NCBI RefSeq assembly: GCF_040712315.1
Contig: NC_134013.1
Location: forward strand, 76,390,001 to 76,454,000
Direction of reading: 5' to 3'
Origin: Castanea sativa
Lineage: Eukaryota; Streptophyta; Magnoliopsida; Fagales; Fagaceae
Length of the DNA: 64,000 bases
Position numbers and translations under genes: made by a program. The first letter of the stretch is position 1. Each line of letters starts with the position of its first letter. Under the pieces are notes generated by a model that saw only the letters and a program-made list of their open reading frames with translations, was not told where the DNA came from and did no database searches. This document shows, piece after piece, positions 23,270-35,532 of the stretch.

Positions 23270-24345
23270 TGAGTATGGACCATGGAGGAATTTTTTTTCC
23301 CAAAAATAAAAATAATATTCCTAATTATCTATTAACTAGTAAAATCTTTTGTTATTAAAAAAAAATCTGGTTTGAATCCCATTTATACAAATAAAAAATA
23401 AAAAATAAATTATTGATATCTTAATCAAATAATAAAGAGTAATCATAAAAAAGCAAACCAAATAATGATTTATAATGGCCTCTTAGACCACGTGCACACA
23501 CGGACAGCAACCCAGTGGCTACTAATAAGTAAAATCCATCTTCAAACTGAACTTCAAGTAAGGCTAGAAATTTTTACTCGTATTCTCCCACCGCTTGTAA
23601 TTGTTATCTCAAAGAAGTTAGAATAAACCTGTCTCACATGTTGAAGGGTAAACTTTGTCCACTTTTGACTTGGACCAATATAATTATGAAGAAGTTAATG
23701 CGTGTCTTTAAAATATAATTAAAAAAAAATTAGTTTTCTTCTATATTAAAAAGTAGCAAAAATAAATAAAAAGTATACTTTTTTTTTTTTTTTAATATTG
23801 ATAATGGCATGATTGCCTAAAAAAAGTTAATCCACTACATTGAATATTTTATCTTAACGACTGCGCGCCCTCATGGCATTATTGAATACAAAAGGATAAT
23901 AATAGCTTGAGACTGATTGATTAACCGCCACCAGGTCCTTCTCACATATCTTTTTCTCAACCTACAGCTTAGCAATTTGACAAGAATGGTTTATTGGTTT
24001 TTAACCTATCTAAACAATAATGCAACATCACCGTCATCATTGACATCACTCAGTTTCTGTGACACACCTAAATCTCTTATACTTTGGTAATTAAGTTTTA
24101 TTACAAATAATTTGTTTGTTACAGACGTCATTTACCAAATAAACCTTAAAAAAAATAACCCTTAGGTCAAAGGTTGATTCTTTCTTCTTACAAAAATGTT
24201 ATTGTTTGCAGTCAAAGGGTCTCAAGAAATTTCAAATCCAACGGAAAGATATTTTTTATTGAAATGGAGAAGTTATGGGTCCCTCTCACAAGTCACGAGG
24301 GAGAAATCTATGAATTGTGCAAATCAAAACGTAGTTGATTACGTA
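23270..24345. other. Gene-free AT-rich DNA
   Basis: Right flank of the second element. Several A and T runs; no open frame, inverted repeat or RNA gene recognised. Confidence 0.5.
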
Positions 24346-24600
24346 TATGACTCATATATATAATATGAGCAACAAATAATTGCGTAGTTGATAGCGGTAT
24401 AAACATGACGCATGAGAGGATCTGGTGGTGCAGTAAAGGATTGCTCACACATGTATTTAGAGACAAACTATTTATGACTCATATATAATATGAGCAACAA
24501 ATAATTGCGTAGTTGATAGCGGTATGAACATGACGCATGAGAGGATCTGGTGGTGCAGTAAACGATTGCTCACATATGTATTATTTAGAGACAAACCATG
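24346..24600. repeat. Tandem duplication, period 127 bp, two copies
   Basis: TATGACTCATATA..GAGCAACAAATAATTGCG..GAGAGGATCTGGTGGTGCAG occurs at 24346-24472 and again from 24473. The copies are nearly identical, so the duplication is recent compared with the surrounding repeats. Confidence 0.93.
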
Positions 24601-26465
24601 TATTTGGAGCAGGTAAAAAAGTGATGTTTATGGTGAGCTAAATTATAAACAGTAGTAGTTTATTACTTAAAATTTGTTATAAAAATATTATAAACATAAT
24701 ATTACTTTACTTTTTAAGACTAAGTGTGTATTTGGATACTGCTTATTTCGCTAAAAACTGAAAATAATAAAAAATAATTTTTCGATTACTGTTTATAAAT
24801 GAAATTACTGTTTATAAATGAAATTACTATTCATGTCCCATGAATAGTACACTAGGCGTTGGAATAAAAAAAATTTTTTTAAAAAAAGCCAAAAACGCGT
24901 CTACCCAGACAAAGCATAAATGCAAAACTTACTTTTGGGTCCATTTGAGTGAATGAATGGTTCCACCGTATGGTGATAACTTACGAGTCCAAACCCCACC
25001 CCTCACCCCCTAAAAACTCTAGTAATTAATGAACATGGGATTTCTCCTAATAGGGCAAGGATTGTGTACTGGACCAATTGAGATGTGGATACATGGCAAA
25101 TATTTGATGTGTCTAAATCTCAACGGGTTTAATGCATAGGTAAACACAAGCCAATTCCTTCCTAATCCTAATGATTAGTAGTCTTCCTAATAAGGCCTTT
25201 CAAGATTACCAAATAAGGTCTTTCAAGATTCTTCAATATTACAAACTAGCCAATAATCTGTGTATTGTGGGAGTACTTTTCCTTATCATTAATATTTAAC
25301 TATTTTCCTCTCAAAAAAAATATTTAAATATTTAATCAATAAAAAAATGAAATTTCTTAATTGCAAAGGTTGGTATAGATAAAAATCATAATAAAATTGC
25401 TAAGTTATTGGTATCAAATTTAGGACTTCCTGCTCTGATACTATGTTCAATAATAGATTGTTCCAAAATCTAGAATTAATAGAAAATGGTAAATTTAATC
25501 ATAATTCTAATAGAAATTTTATTAGTAGGAATTTGGGTTAGATTATACTATTATATATTTATTTTTATAATGTATGAGTTTTTTTTTTTTGACAAAATGT
25601 ATGAGAAAATTTAAATGTATAATGTAAACTAATATACCTTTAATTGTAATTGTCATTCACCATGCAATTCAATCTTGTACATCCACTTAAGGGGCATTTG
25701 GTTTGCTGTGATGTGCCCTTAATGTGATGCACATTATGGTGATGTGACATTAAATTTTTTGATTTATTGTATTTTTTCTAACATTACCATAATTTAAAAT
25801 TACAAAATATATCACATCAAATTTCATTACCTTCCTATTTGATTCTTCCCTAACTTCCATTTGATTTACAATCAGTTAAGCACTTTTAGTGAATGGGATT
25901 GGAGCTGTGATGATTTTGAAGTGTCTAATTATTTTTTAAAACATTGGTTTTTTTTTTTTTTTGATGAGAAAAACATAGTTTTGTTAGTTATAGAGTGAAT
26001 GCCATAAATTTGAAATACCATCTTGTCCTAAAAAAATAGAAAAGATTGAAGAAGTAAAAATAAAAATAAAAAAATGATAAAAATAAATAAAAGAGAAAGG
26101 TCAAAGGCTTTTGTTTGTGGACCTTGGGTTTTCATTTGTGGATCTTGGATCTCGAAAGGGCTTTTGTATTTAGGATTATTACTGTTTTTTGGGCTTTATA
26201 TTTTGTATCTGGGGTGATTATTGATTATTGGTGTATGAAAAAACAATAAAAAAAATGTGAAATGGTGGAAAACATTGGAATTCATTAAAGACTGTAATTT
26301 TAATTTGAAAATGTTAGAAAGAAAAAAAAAATCCTGTAATTTTTCCCCTTGAGCAATTGTTATAATGATCTTAGACTCGTCTAAATATCATGTTGTCAAT
26401 TTGAAAAATGGGGTTTGTTTCAATGAAATCATTTGAATTATTGAAAAGAAATATTGAATTTAAAT
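24601..26465. other. Gene-free DNA with possible degraded MITEs
   Basis: 24727-24912 starts GTGTATTTGGATACTGC and ends near GTCTACCCAGACAAAGCA, an imperfect inverted pair with a TGTCCCATGAATAGTACAC core, resembling common rosid MITEs. 25690-25900 begins AAGGGGCATTTGGTTTGC and is also MITE-like. Neither border is secure. No genes seen. Confidence 0.4.
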
Positions 26466-26466
26466 C

Positions 26467-26512
<46 letters not shown>
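26467..26512. repeat. (ATA)n trinucleotide microsatellite
   Basis: About 15 uninterrupted AAT/ATA units immediately left of the foldback element. Translations through it (poly-Ile, poly-Tyr) are artefacts. Confidence 0.96.
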
Positions 26513-26515
<3 letters not shown>

Positions 26516-26529
26516 TTTAGGTATGTAAT

Positions 26530-27032
26530 TGTGGGGGAGGATTTGTTCCAAGCCTGCAAGCATTTTGTCCGCTTTGGGGCCAAAGGACCCGCATGGCTTT
26601 GTTCTTTGCAAGCGACATGAGCAGTTTTTGAGACTTGCTCCCACATCGAAGAAAGATACGCCCCACTCATGCCTTATAAGCCTTAGCTGAAGGCAAGAGT
26701 GTACCACTACAACACATGTGTTGTAGTGGTAGAGGCATGCCCTTTGGGGTAACAAACTTGTGCGGTCGGAGCAAGTCTCAAAAACTGACACCCAAAGCAA
26801 ACAATACCTTTGATGGGCACTGCCCTCAATATCGCCTTTTTGTGGGGGAGGATTTGTTATAAGCCTTGCCTTCAGCTAAGGCTTATAAGGTATGAGTGTG
26901 GCGCATCTTTCTTCGATGTGGGAGCAAGTCTCAAAAACTGCTCACGTCGCTTGCAAAGAACAAAGCCGTGCGGGTCCTTCGGCCCAAAAGCAGACGAAAT
27001 GCTTGCGGGCTTGGAACAAATCCTCCCCCACA
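26530..27032. mobile_element. Foldback non-autonomous element with perfect 25-bp termini and 5-bp TSD
   Basis: The termini are perfect inverted copies starting TGTGGGGGAGGATTTGTTCC. Direct copies of GTAAT flank it at 26525-26529 and 27033-27037. The inverted arms extend to about 165 bp (26530-26697 and 26878-27032) with small differences, and the left-end motif recurs internally at about 26840. A perfect 28-bp palindrome lies at 26703-26730. No coding capacity is credible. Confidence 0.85.
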
Positions 27033-27106
27033 GTAATATATCAATTTTTTTTTTAAATTCCTTTGATTTTGTTTGAGAGCTTTTTGTTTGTGTGTGTTTA
27101 TTTTTT

Positions 27107-28437
27107 GGGATAATTACACTTTACCCGCTTATGGTTTGCCTTTAATTTGACTTGCCTACCCGTGGTTTTAATTTTGACACTTTACTCACCCGAGGTTCAA
27201 TCCGTTACTCCTCCGTAACCCACCTCCCTGTCTGCCGTTACTCTAACACTTTTTCTTTCAAAATCAAAACACAAAACAGATAAAAAATTTAGGGTTTTTT
27301 ATTGCTTAAGAACTTCTATGAGAACATATGCCCAGAAAAATCAAACTTAAGTCAACCATTATAAATATCATATTTTCCTTTTTATATCATAACCATTCAT
27401 TCCTCGGAGACCAAAGATTATATGATATTTATAATAAAGGAGAGAGAGGGAGAAAGAACGCAGCAAAGAGAGAGAGAGAGGGAGAGAAGGCAAGTGGAGA
27501 TCAAGTGTCGCCGGAAGGATAAAGCCGGCGGTGATCAACGTTCACCAAGCAGCAGCGCCTCGTCCGCCTCCCCACTACCGCTATTCCTCCTCCCCACCGC
27601 CAAATTGGGTCAGATCGGCTTTCTCGCTCAGATCTCTCTCTCCCTCCCTCCCTCTTCTTTTCAAAGTTTAGATTTTTTTTAGTTATAGATTGTTGATGAA
27701 TTTTTTTTTTTTTTGGATTGTTGTGAAGTTTTAGGATCAGTGGGTTTTTTTTTTCTTGATTGGAATCTGAGGCTAATTTGATTTATTTACTGCTTCAATT
27801 GGTTTTAGAGTAGTTAAACTGATAAAGTTCAAATTGTTATGCTTTAATGTTATGGAAAGTTGCAATTTTGAATTGGGTTCATTGTAATTTTCGTGATCTT
27901 GGAGATACGTTGTTGTATAACGACTGGTTGGCACTTTGTATGTACTTTTAATTGGTTTTAGGAGCAATGTTTGGTTTTTCTTTTTACAAAGAAAAATCGC
28001 TTTCAGCGTGCTAATTGAACAATACCTATATTCTATCTTACTTCCATTGTAGTTTGAAAGAGTTGGCTGTTAAATTGCGTGGTGTAAATGAATTTGAGGT
28101 AAAATTTGATTACTATGATTTATTTCATTTCAACATGTTGTAGCCTGCTTGCTTAATCTTACTTTTTTGAGTATATTCTTATTGGTCAGACCGTTAATTG
28201 TAATTTTTCTGGGCATATGTTCTCATAGAAGTTCTTAAGCAATCAAAAACCCTGACTTTTTGATCTGTTTTGTGTTTTGATTTTGAAAGAAAATGTGTTA
28301 GAGTAACGGCAGACAGGGAGGTGGGTTACGGAGTAGTAACGGATTGAACCTCAAGTGGGTAAAGTGTCAAAATTGAAACTACGGATAGGCAAGTCAAATT
28401 AGAGGTAAACCACAGGTGGGTAAAGTATAATTATCCC
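27107..28437. mobile_element. Mutator-like (MULE) element with 235-bp TIRs, possible Pack-MULE
   Basis: Inverted repeats 27107-27341 and 28203-28437 start GGGATAATTAC and are about 93% alike by eye. The perfect 9-bp duplication TTATTTTTT flanks it (27098-27106 and 28438-28446), the diagnostic size for Mutator-like elements. There is no transposase. The 860-bp interior begins with purine-rich GAGAGA text and a GC-rich stretch (27480-27650) that reads like a plant gene leader or first exon, followed by T-rich intron-like sequence. This fits capture of a gene 5' end; the donor was not recognised. Confidence 0.9.
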
Positions 28438-28683
28438 TTATTTTTTCCATAAAATTTTGATTTTCCAAGAAAATGAAGGGATGCTGGTTGTGCATATAAA
28501 GGAGAAAAATGAAGGAAAAGTAAGATATAAAAAATAAAAGAATTAAAAGAATTAATTATCATTTTTTGTTAATGTGGTCAATGCGACATACTTTTAAGGA
28601 TGTGATATTTTATGAATACTTCAGCATGACACATGGATGGAAAAGCTTAAAATCTAAACGAAACATAACATTAATTATTTCAA

Positions 28684-28790
28684 AATTTTTTTTTATACAA
28701 GATAGAATTTCTACTCCTGGAGACTTGAACCCCGACCCTTGTCCCCCACACCCTACAAGAGTGACCACCGCACCAAGGATGCACGATAGT
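28684..28790 (-). mobile_element. tRNA-derived SINE
   Basis: On the minus strand, TGGTGCGGTGGTCACTC resembles a pol III A box and GGTTCAAGTCTCC a B box, about 30 bases apart. The copy ends in TTGTATAAAAAAAAAA, the T-rich plus A-run tail usual for plant SINEs. Confidence 0.6.
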
Positions 28791-30540
28791 AATTATTTCA
28801 AACTTTAAAAGTGTAGATTGCAATTTAATCTTTTTAATTAATCAAAGTATTTTTTTTTCCTTTTCGAGTTTAAAGTTTAAAAAATCTTTTTAGAAAAATT
28901 GTCACCAATCTTAGAGCCCATTGGTTAAGTTTTAATCGTTCAAAACGCGCATTCACTAGCCCAATTTATGAAAATACATGTTTGGTAACAACTTTTAAAA
29001 GCATGTTATCTTCTTGGAACTGTATTTTTCTGCGTTTTCGCATTGCAACCTTTGAGTTACAATTGCAAATCGCAACAAATGCGTTAATTCAAAACACAAA
29101 TGTTACCGCTATAAAGTACACTCATTTCCTTAATTTGCCCTTAGTTTTTTTCTTAAAACCCCAACTTTACCCCTATAGGGGATGTTTCGCAACATGGACC
29201 AAAATATGAGAATGACCAAAATCTCCCATTGAGTTCTTTAGAAGTGATTATCTATGGAGAGTATCAAGCCCAACATTCCAATTAGTAAATAAAGTCTAAT
29301 TGTGCTTTAGCAAAAGAAAAATCAAAATGCCAATAGCAAAAATGCTGAAACATTCATAAAAACACAACATGTTCAAAACTTTAACCCACAGTTAGCGAGA
29401 AGACGAAATTGAGAGAGGTTGTGAGGAAGAGAGGGAAGGTTCTCTTATACCCATATTTCTACCCGTAAGTTTTGGAATTGTGAGAATGTTAGCTGGTTGA
29501 ATAAGGTTTTGTTCTAAAGTTTCAGCTCTAAGGATAAAACGCGGTTGCCCCTTTTTGAATTTGATTAGGGCCTTTTTGTATTGAGTTTAGGGTGCTCTAA
29601 GTGACTGATTTTTGGTCAATGAAAGAGGTTTTGAACCCCAAGGTATCAATCAAAGAGGTTATGGTCAAATTTGTTTTGATTGTGTAAAAGGGTTGATTTG
29701 CTTTTTGCTTAATTTGGGAAATGAAATAGCCTAAATTCATGGGCTGATGTTTCCTAGACATGGCATGTCCTTAGAGGCTACATTTGGTTGCTATAGTAGA
29801 CAAGGCCAACCACTTAGGGTCAACTATGTGCTTTAGGCACCAAAAAAAAAAAAGTGTAGAGCAGAAAAGTTGGGCCACAAACAATCAAAGCATAAAATTT
29901 TAGATACAAGACCTCTTCCATGAGTTTGAGGTGCTACCAGTGTCCCTTGTCCACTTGGTAGCACACATGGGTTGGACTCATGCAAAATATTGGAAAGAAA
30001 CCGACCCATACTCTTCAGATCACACTTCCTCAATTTCTTCAATATATTACATGAGCTTGGGTCATGCTTAAAAATTTTTAAAAATATATAATACATGAAT
30101 TGGGCCCATAATGAGGTCGGGTTTGTAGAGAATGTATCGCGAAAATGGATATGAACACCCCTCTATTATACAAATAAAACACGCAAGTGGTCAATCTAAA
30201 TCTCACATGCTTCTCTCTGTAGGAGCTCCCTTGTGCTGTTGCTCCTTTGGTTTCTTTCCCTTCAATAATTTATTTATTTTATTATTATTATTATTAAGAA
30301 ATTGACACTAAAAGTATGAAATAAACTCCTATGCATTTTGTCATTTTTGAAAATTTCAACTTAATTCGCTACTTTATAAGTGCTAGCCAAACACTCAATT
30401 TTCTCAAAAGCATTTTTGACGGCTTTTACCAAATTCTTTATTTTTTTTTTAAAAAAAGACTCAATTCTATACCATACTTCTTTAAATAACTACTTTTTCA
30501 AATGGCAATGATAGGCCAAGAATATATTGACCTCTTGTGA
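28791..30540. other. Gene-free DNA
   Basis: AT-rich. A MITE-like start (GAGCCCATTGGTTAAG) lies near 28914, and an A run at 29838-29851 may end a retroposed fragment. A short ATT microsatellite is at 30280-30296. No gene supported. Confidence 0.45.
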
Positions 30541-31560
30541 TAAATTAATTGATTAATTAGTCAAGTTAATTAATCCAATTAACATGCAAAATGGGTGGTA
30601 GCACAAACAAATCACCAACTAAGTTAATATGCAGCGGAAAATAAAGTTGACATGGTAATTTGTTTACGAATGGAGAAAACCACCGAGGCAAAATCCCACC
30701 GAGTGAATTTAAGGTCATCACTCCCAAGAATCCACTATTATCACAACAAGCGGTTACAAGTAAAGAAATCTCAGTACCTTATACCAACCTACAGTTAAAC
30801 TCTTACCCCAGTACACAAGTGGACTTGTTCTGTAGTGACAATCTCTCCTTTTTAATGCACGACTCCCAGTACGTGACTAACCAATTGATACGCAAATCCT
30901 AGTACGTGACTTAATCACCAACTTGATAAAGATGTTGGCTGCAAAGTTCTTCGATTCATCAACACTATGAAGATTACGAAGCTCCTTGGTCACAAAATCC
31001 AACAGCATACAAACACAGTAGTTTCTTCAAGAGAAAGATGAACTAGGGCAAATTCTGTCTCCGGTCACAATTTGCATGAAAAAAAATTTGCTCTATACTC
31101 ACACAACCTATGACGGCCCTTAAAATAATTCTTATATATGTTTAGGGTTGTAAGAAAAGAAAACATAAACATGTACACACGGATTAGAGTGAAATCAGAT
31201 CTGAAAAACTGATTTTCATAATTGTCAATAGATAGGGTATCTATCGAGCAGCTGTCGAGCATCGAGCTAAAGTTGCCTTTTAAACCTCGATAAATACTAT
31301 TTGTCGAGTTAGCTATCGAGCTTTAAAATCCAACACTTCTTCACTTGTTTCTTGGACAGATTGCATGACTCTAATACTTGGACTTGAAACCTTGTTCCTT
31401 GAAGTATTAAACACATCTTATATCTACCAAAATATAAGTAAAGTGCGTTTTGTCAAAGGATTAGCCAATTATAAATGACATATGTTTCCAACATCATTTA
31501 CATTTGTCCTAACAATCTCCCCCTTTGGCAATCTGTGACAAAACCACAATACACAAATGA
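30541..31560. other. Unclassified repeat-like segment, possibly solo-LTR material
   Basis: No coding. Text such as GAATGGAGAAAACCACCGAGG, TATCGAGC repeats (31230-31320) and AACAATCTCCCCCTTTGGCA near its end resembles plant LTR or leader sequence seen near retroelements. Borders and target duplication could not be set. Confidence 0.35.
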
Positions 31561-31624
31561 ATATATGAGAGAAGTCATAAATGACTCAACTCATACTCAC
31601 TTGTTGAATACAATAAAATTGGCT

Positions 31625-32114
31625 TACAAATCTATGGAAAGCTTAGATTGTGTTGACCTTGGCAAAGACTTCTTTCTTATTCGTTTCTCTCTTCAGAGTG
31701 ATTATCGAAGGGTGTTGAAAGATGGCCCTTGGTTTATGGGGGGACATTATCTGTCCATCAGGAACTGGGAAGCAAACTTTGGACCCTCCACGACAAATGT
31801 TTCTTCTATTGCCATTTGGGTCCATTTACTGGAATTGCCTATCGAATACTATGATATATCTGTTCTTAAGGACATTGGTAAGGCCATAGGGCCAGTTCTG
31901 AGGATTGACACACATACAGCTGCTGAAACCAGGGGGCGCTTCGCTAGAATTTGCGTGCAAATCAATCTAGATAAACCCCTCATCAAGCTTCTAAAGATTG
32001 GTGGCATTGAGCAGATTATGCAATATGAGGGGATCAATTCCATGTGTTTCTCTTGTGGCCGTGTAGGTCACAAGGTGGATGGATGTCTGTACACTACTAG
32101 GGCACCAGAGAAAT
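31625..32114 (+). pseudogene. LINE ORF1-like protein: DUF4283 and zinc knuckle
   Basis: The frame reads GKDFFLIRFSLQSDYRRVL, GPWFMGGHYLSIRNWEANF and IAIWVHLLELPIEYY, the usual DUF4283 text of plant LINE ORF1. It ends in a CX2CX4HX4C knuckle (CFSCGRVGHKVDGC). Such proteins bind element RNA. The frame closes at 32114, shortly after the knuckle; further ORF1-like text (VSRKKQNIRKIRKD) continues in another frame to about 33000, so the protein is truncated. Confidence 0.82.
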
Positions 32115-33239
32115 AGAGACAATCTGACATAACGGGGCAAAATGACAGTTATACCCCTAGTGAATAGTCCATAGGTTCTTGTTTCCCGTAAGAAGCAAAA
32201 TATTCGGAAAATAAGGAAAGATTCAACCCAACTTTCCCCTTCTGGGTCTGACACTATAGCAAAGGAACGGCCTATAGCCCAAGATACGAATCCATTCGGT
32301 CCTAGGCCTGCTTCTTCGGGCTTTGGAGAGAAGGATGCAAAGAGTATTTTTTTATGGCTTTTCTCATAGTAGTGTGCCTGCTACAAATTGCACTATCTCC
32401 TCAGCTCACAAACATCAAACACAAGGTTCAAAGACCAGGCAGCAGGCTCGAGATCTTTCTAGTCATAGAGGAGGCTTACCAAGGACCCCCACTGAGGGGG
32501 GAAAAGCTGTGCTCGAGCCCAAATAATAGCGAAATCTCCTCATTGCCAAAACAAACAGCTCCGCCACTCCTAAGGGCTACCTTGGGTAGGTTTTGCATAT
32601 TCTTTGCCGAAAGTTCCTTGGGGTCCAAATTGGAGATGCTAGGTTTTCCAACCCAACCTCCATCCTCAGAGGGCAAGGAAAATTCAGAAATGATCATTTC
32701 TTCAGGTGATGACACAAGCCACCCATCAATCCAAAAACCCTTGCGCGACATTTGCTAAGCAAGACCTCGTTCCTGGAAAGACCATAGAGGATTGAATCTC
32801 TTCAGCTTGTCACAATGTCACCAACGCTACTTTGAAGGGTATTGATCCTAGTCTTAGGCTCAACAAGAAGGGGGGCGAGGAAAAGCCTAGCTATGGTTCT
32901 ACCCCGACTGGCCAAACCATAAGCCAAGAGATAGTTTAATGTGATGCCCCTCAGGAGGCTGATGATGGGAATGCAGTGGGGATGCTATGCGAGGAGGATG
33001 GTGAGCCACTTGCCTCTGCGTGAGTTTCTTTCTCTCATTTCCTCTTATTTTAATTTAAAAAGAATTTATTAATTTGGAATTTTCGGGGTGCTCTTAACCC
33101 CTTCTTTCAAAACCTTGTAAATGATATGGTCCGCTCTTACTCCCCTACTATCATGATTATCTTTGAAACAAAGACTAGTGGTATTCGAGCTAAGGAAATC
33201 ACAAATAGACTCTAATTTGATGGAGATATCCACGCAAAT

Positions 33240-33490
33240 AATATTGGCTTCATGGGTGGACTATGGGTCCTCTGGGATTCTAACCAGGTCGAAGTAACTG
33301 AGTTGTCTTCTACAGAGCAAGAAATCCATTCAATGGTGCAGGATTTGTCCTTTAATGCCTCCTGGCTCTTGTCTGCAATCTATGCCAGCCCCAGATATGC
33401 AAAGAGACGGCTTCTATGGGAAAATTTATCCACTGTAGCTGGGTTGCATTCCCTCCCATGGGTCATTGCGGGGGACTGGTGTGGATCAAA
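33240..33490 (+). pseudogene. LINE endonuclease (APE-like) fragment
   Basis: Reads GGLWVLWDSNQVEV, WLLSAIYASPRYAKRRLLW and LPWVIAGD, the middle of the APE-like nuclease of plant L1 elements. The next expected motif (DFNE) is missing because sequence jumps to the zf-RVT region at about 33476-33490. Upstream text from 33060 carries several stops. Confidence 0.78.
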
Positions 33491-34340
33491 TCTCTTGGTG
33501 TTCATCTCCTAATGGAGACTTCGAGCTTAAAGAGGCTTACAACCTGGTTTTTTTGGTAGATGGCTCTTCCCAGCAAAACCATTTCATGAGCAACCGGATT
33601 TGAAAAGTCAATGCTCCCCCTAAAATTAAATGTTTCATTTAGAAATGTTGGCATTAAAGCATTCCAGCTTTAACTACCCTTGTTGCGAGAGGTTTGAACA
33701 TTTCCCCTTCATGCCCTCTCTGTAATGATGCTTCGGAGACCATCTTGCATATTTTACGAGATTGTCCCATAGCTCGAAGTTTTTGGAACTCTTTCCCTCC
33801 TTCAGTCTCTACAAACTTATTCTATGCCTCAAATCTGCCAAGTTAGGTGAGGATTAACTGTAGGGTGCAGCAACTTTCTACATCTGGTGTCCCAATCCCC
33901 TTTACTACTACTGGTGTGGATCGAATCTCTTGGTGTTCATCTCCTATTGGAGACTTCAAGCTTAAAGAGGCGTACAACCTGGCTTGTTTGGTAGATGGCT
34001 CTTCCTAGTAAAACCATGTCATGGGCAACTGGATTTGGAAAGTCAATGCTCCCCCTAAAATTAAATGTTTCATTTGGCAATATTGGCATCAAAGCATTCC
34101 AGCTCGAGCTACCCTTGTTGCGAAAGGTTTGAACATTGCCCCTTCATGCCCCCTCTGCAATGATGCTTCAGAGACCGTCTTGCATATTTTACGAGATCGT
34201 CCTATAGCTTGAAGTTTTTGGAACTCTTTCCTTCCTCCAGTCTTTGCAAACTTATTCTATGCCTCAAATCTGTCAAGCTGGCTACAGATTAACTGTAGGG
34301 CATAGCAACTTTCTACATCTGATGTCCCTTGGAGTATCAT
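33476..34340 (+). repeat. Tandem duplication (period about 435 bp) of the LINE zf-RVT segment
   Basis: CTGGTGTGGATC..CTTGGTGTTCATCTCC starts both units, at about 33476 and 33911. Each encodes the zinc-binding text VNAPPKIKCFIW, GLNI(A/S)PSCPLCNDASE and LHILRD. Copy 2 (34021-34212) keeps an open frame; copy 1 has more stops. The copies differ at scattered sites, so the duplication is not recent. Confidence 0.85.
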
Positions 34341-34431
34341 CTTTTCTTTCGGCATTTGGAGTCTCTGGCTGAACTGAAACATGGCAATTTTTAGGTATGG
34401 AGCCCCCCAATAGTTAGTTTAGTCTGAAACC

Positions 34432-34983
34432 ATGAATAAAGTTTTGGAATTTGCCTTCCTAGGCTTAAATAGAAAAACGAGAACCACTCGGACCACTATC
34501 CATGTTAGATGGATCCCACCTCCTGACAATTGGTTTAAATTGAATATGGACGGATCCTCTCTAGGGAACCTGGGGCGTGCTGGTGGAGGAGGTATCATTA
34601 GAAACTCCTATGGGGATTGGGTTTGTGGGTATGCCAGATTCGTTGGGCATACGACTAGCATCTCAGCTGAGTTGTGGGCGCTTTGAGATGGAATCAACAT
34701 GTACTTTGAACTGAGACTTGCTGCTGTGGAAATAGAACTAAATGCAAAGCTTGTAGTGGAGCTTCTGCAAAAGGATGTGGGAAACTCTACTAGGAACGGC
34801 GTCATCTTAATAGATTGTAAGCAATGGCTCAAAAGAATTCCTAGAGTTAAAATTCAGCATTGTTTTAGGGAGGCCAACAAGTGCGCTAATGCACTTGCTG
34901 GGAGAGGCGCTCTTTTGTCTCAAGATTTTTGTGTTTTTACTATGCATGCCTCCAGCAGATGTTGCATTGTTAATCAGCCTTGA
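34432..34983 (+). pseudogene. LINE RNase H domain, disabled
   Basis: Reads FKLNMDGSSLGNLGRAGGG, ISAELWAL, then a TGA where family members have an Arg codon, then IELNAKLVVELL and REANKCANALA. The first Asp and the Glu are present. The later positions, usually Asp in both ELD-K-VV and REANRCADALA, are Asn here. The domain would remove RNA from the element's RNA-DNA hybrid; this copy could not. Confidence 0.82.
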
Positions 34984-35229
34984 TGCTGCTGGGACCATGT
35001 ATGAGCGTGTTCACTCTAATGTTTGTATTTTTCAGTTGGGCAAAACTTAGGTACAGTTCCTTAGGTACAGTACTTTAGTTTCCTTACTTACAATTTTGGC
35101 ATCCGTACAATTTAACAACATAAACATACGTCGTTAAAACTAAAAATTCTTTTTTTTCCTTCTTCCTTTTTTTCCTATACTGCAACTGCAAGAGAAAATC
35201 AAACCAAAAAATGCAGAACCAAACAACGA

Positions 35230-35460
35230 AGATCAAAAAATAAAAGCCAGATCTACTGGGTTTCAAACCAAAAAGCAGACCCTTCTCCCTCATTTTCCCA
35301 GTAACCAAACAAGAAAGATTAAAAAGTAAAAGCCATATCTACTAAGTTTCAAACCAAAAAAGGGACCCTTCTCCCTCATTTTCTCAGTAACTAAATAGGA
35401 AAGATCAAAAAATAAAAGCCAGATCTATTGGGTTTCAAACCAAAAACAGATCCTTTTCAG
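35230..35460. repeat. Tandem repeat, period 86 bp, about 2.7 copies
   Basis: AAAAATAAAAGCCAGATCTA..GGGTTTCAAACC recurs from 35230, 35316 and 35402 inside the nested element. Confidence 0.9.
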
Positions 35461-35532
35461 CTATACCCGAAACTTCCACACTCTTAACATCAACAAAGCC
35501 ATCGTCACAGCCTCTTTCATTAATTTGTCCAC

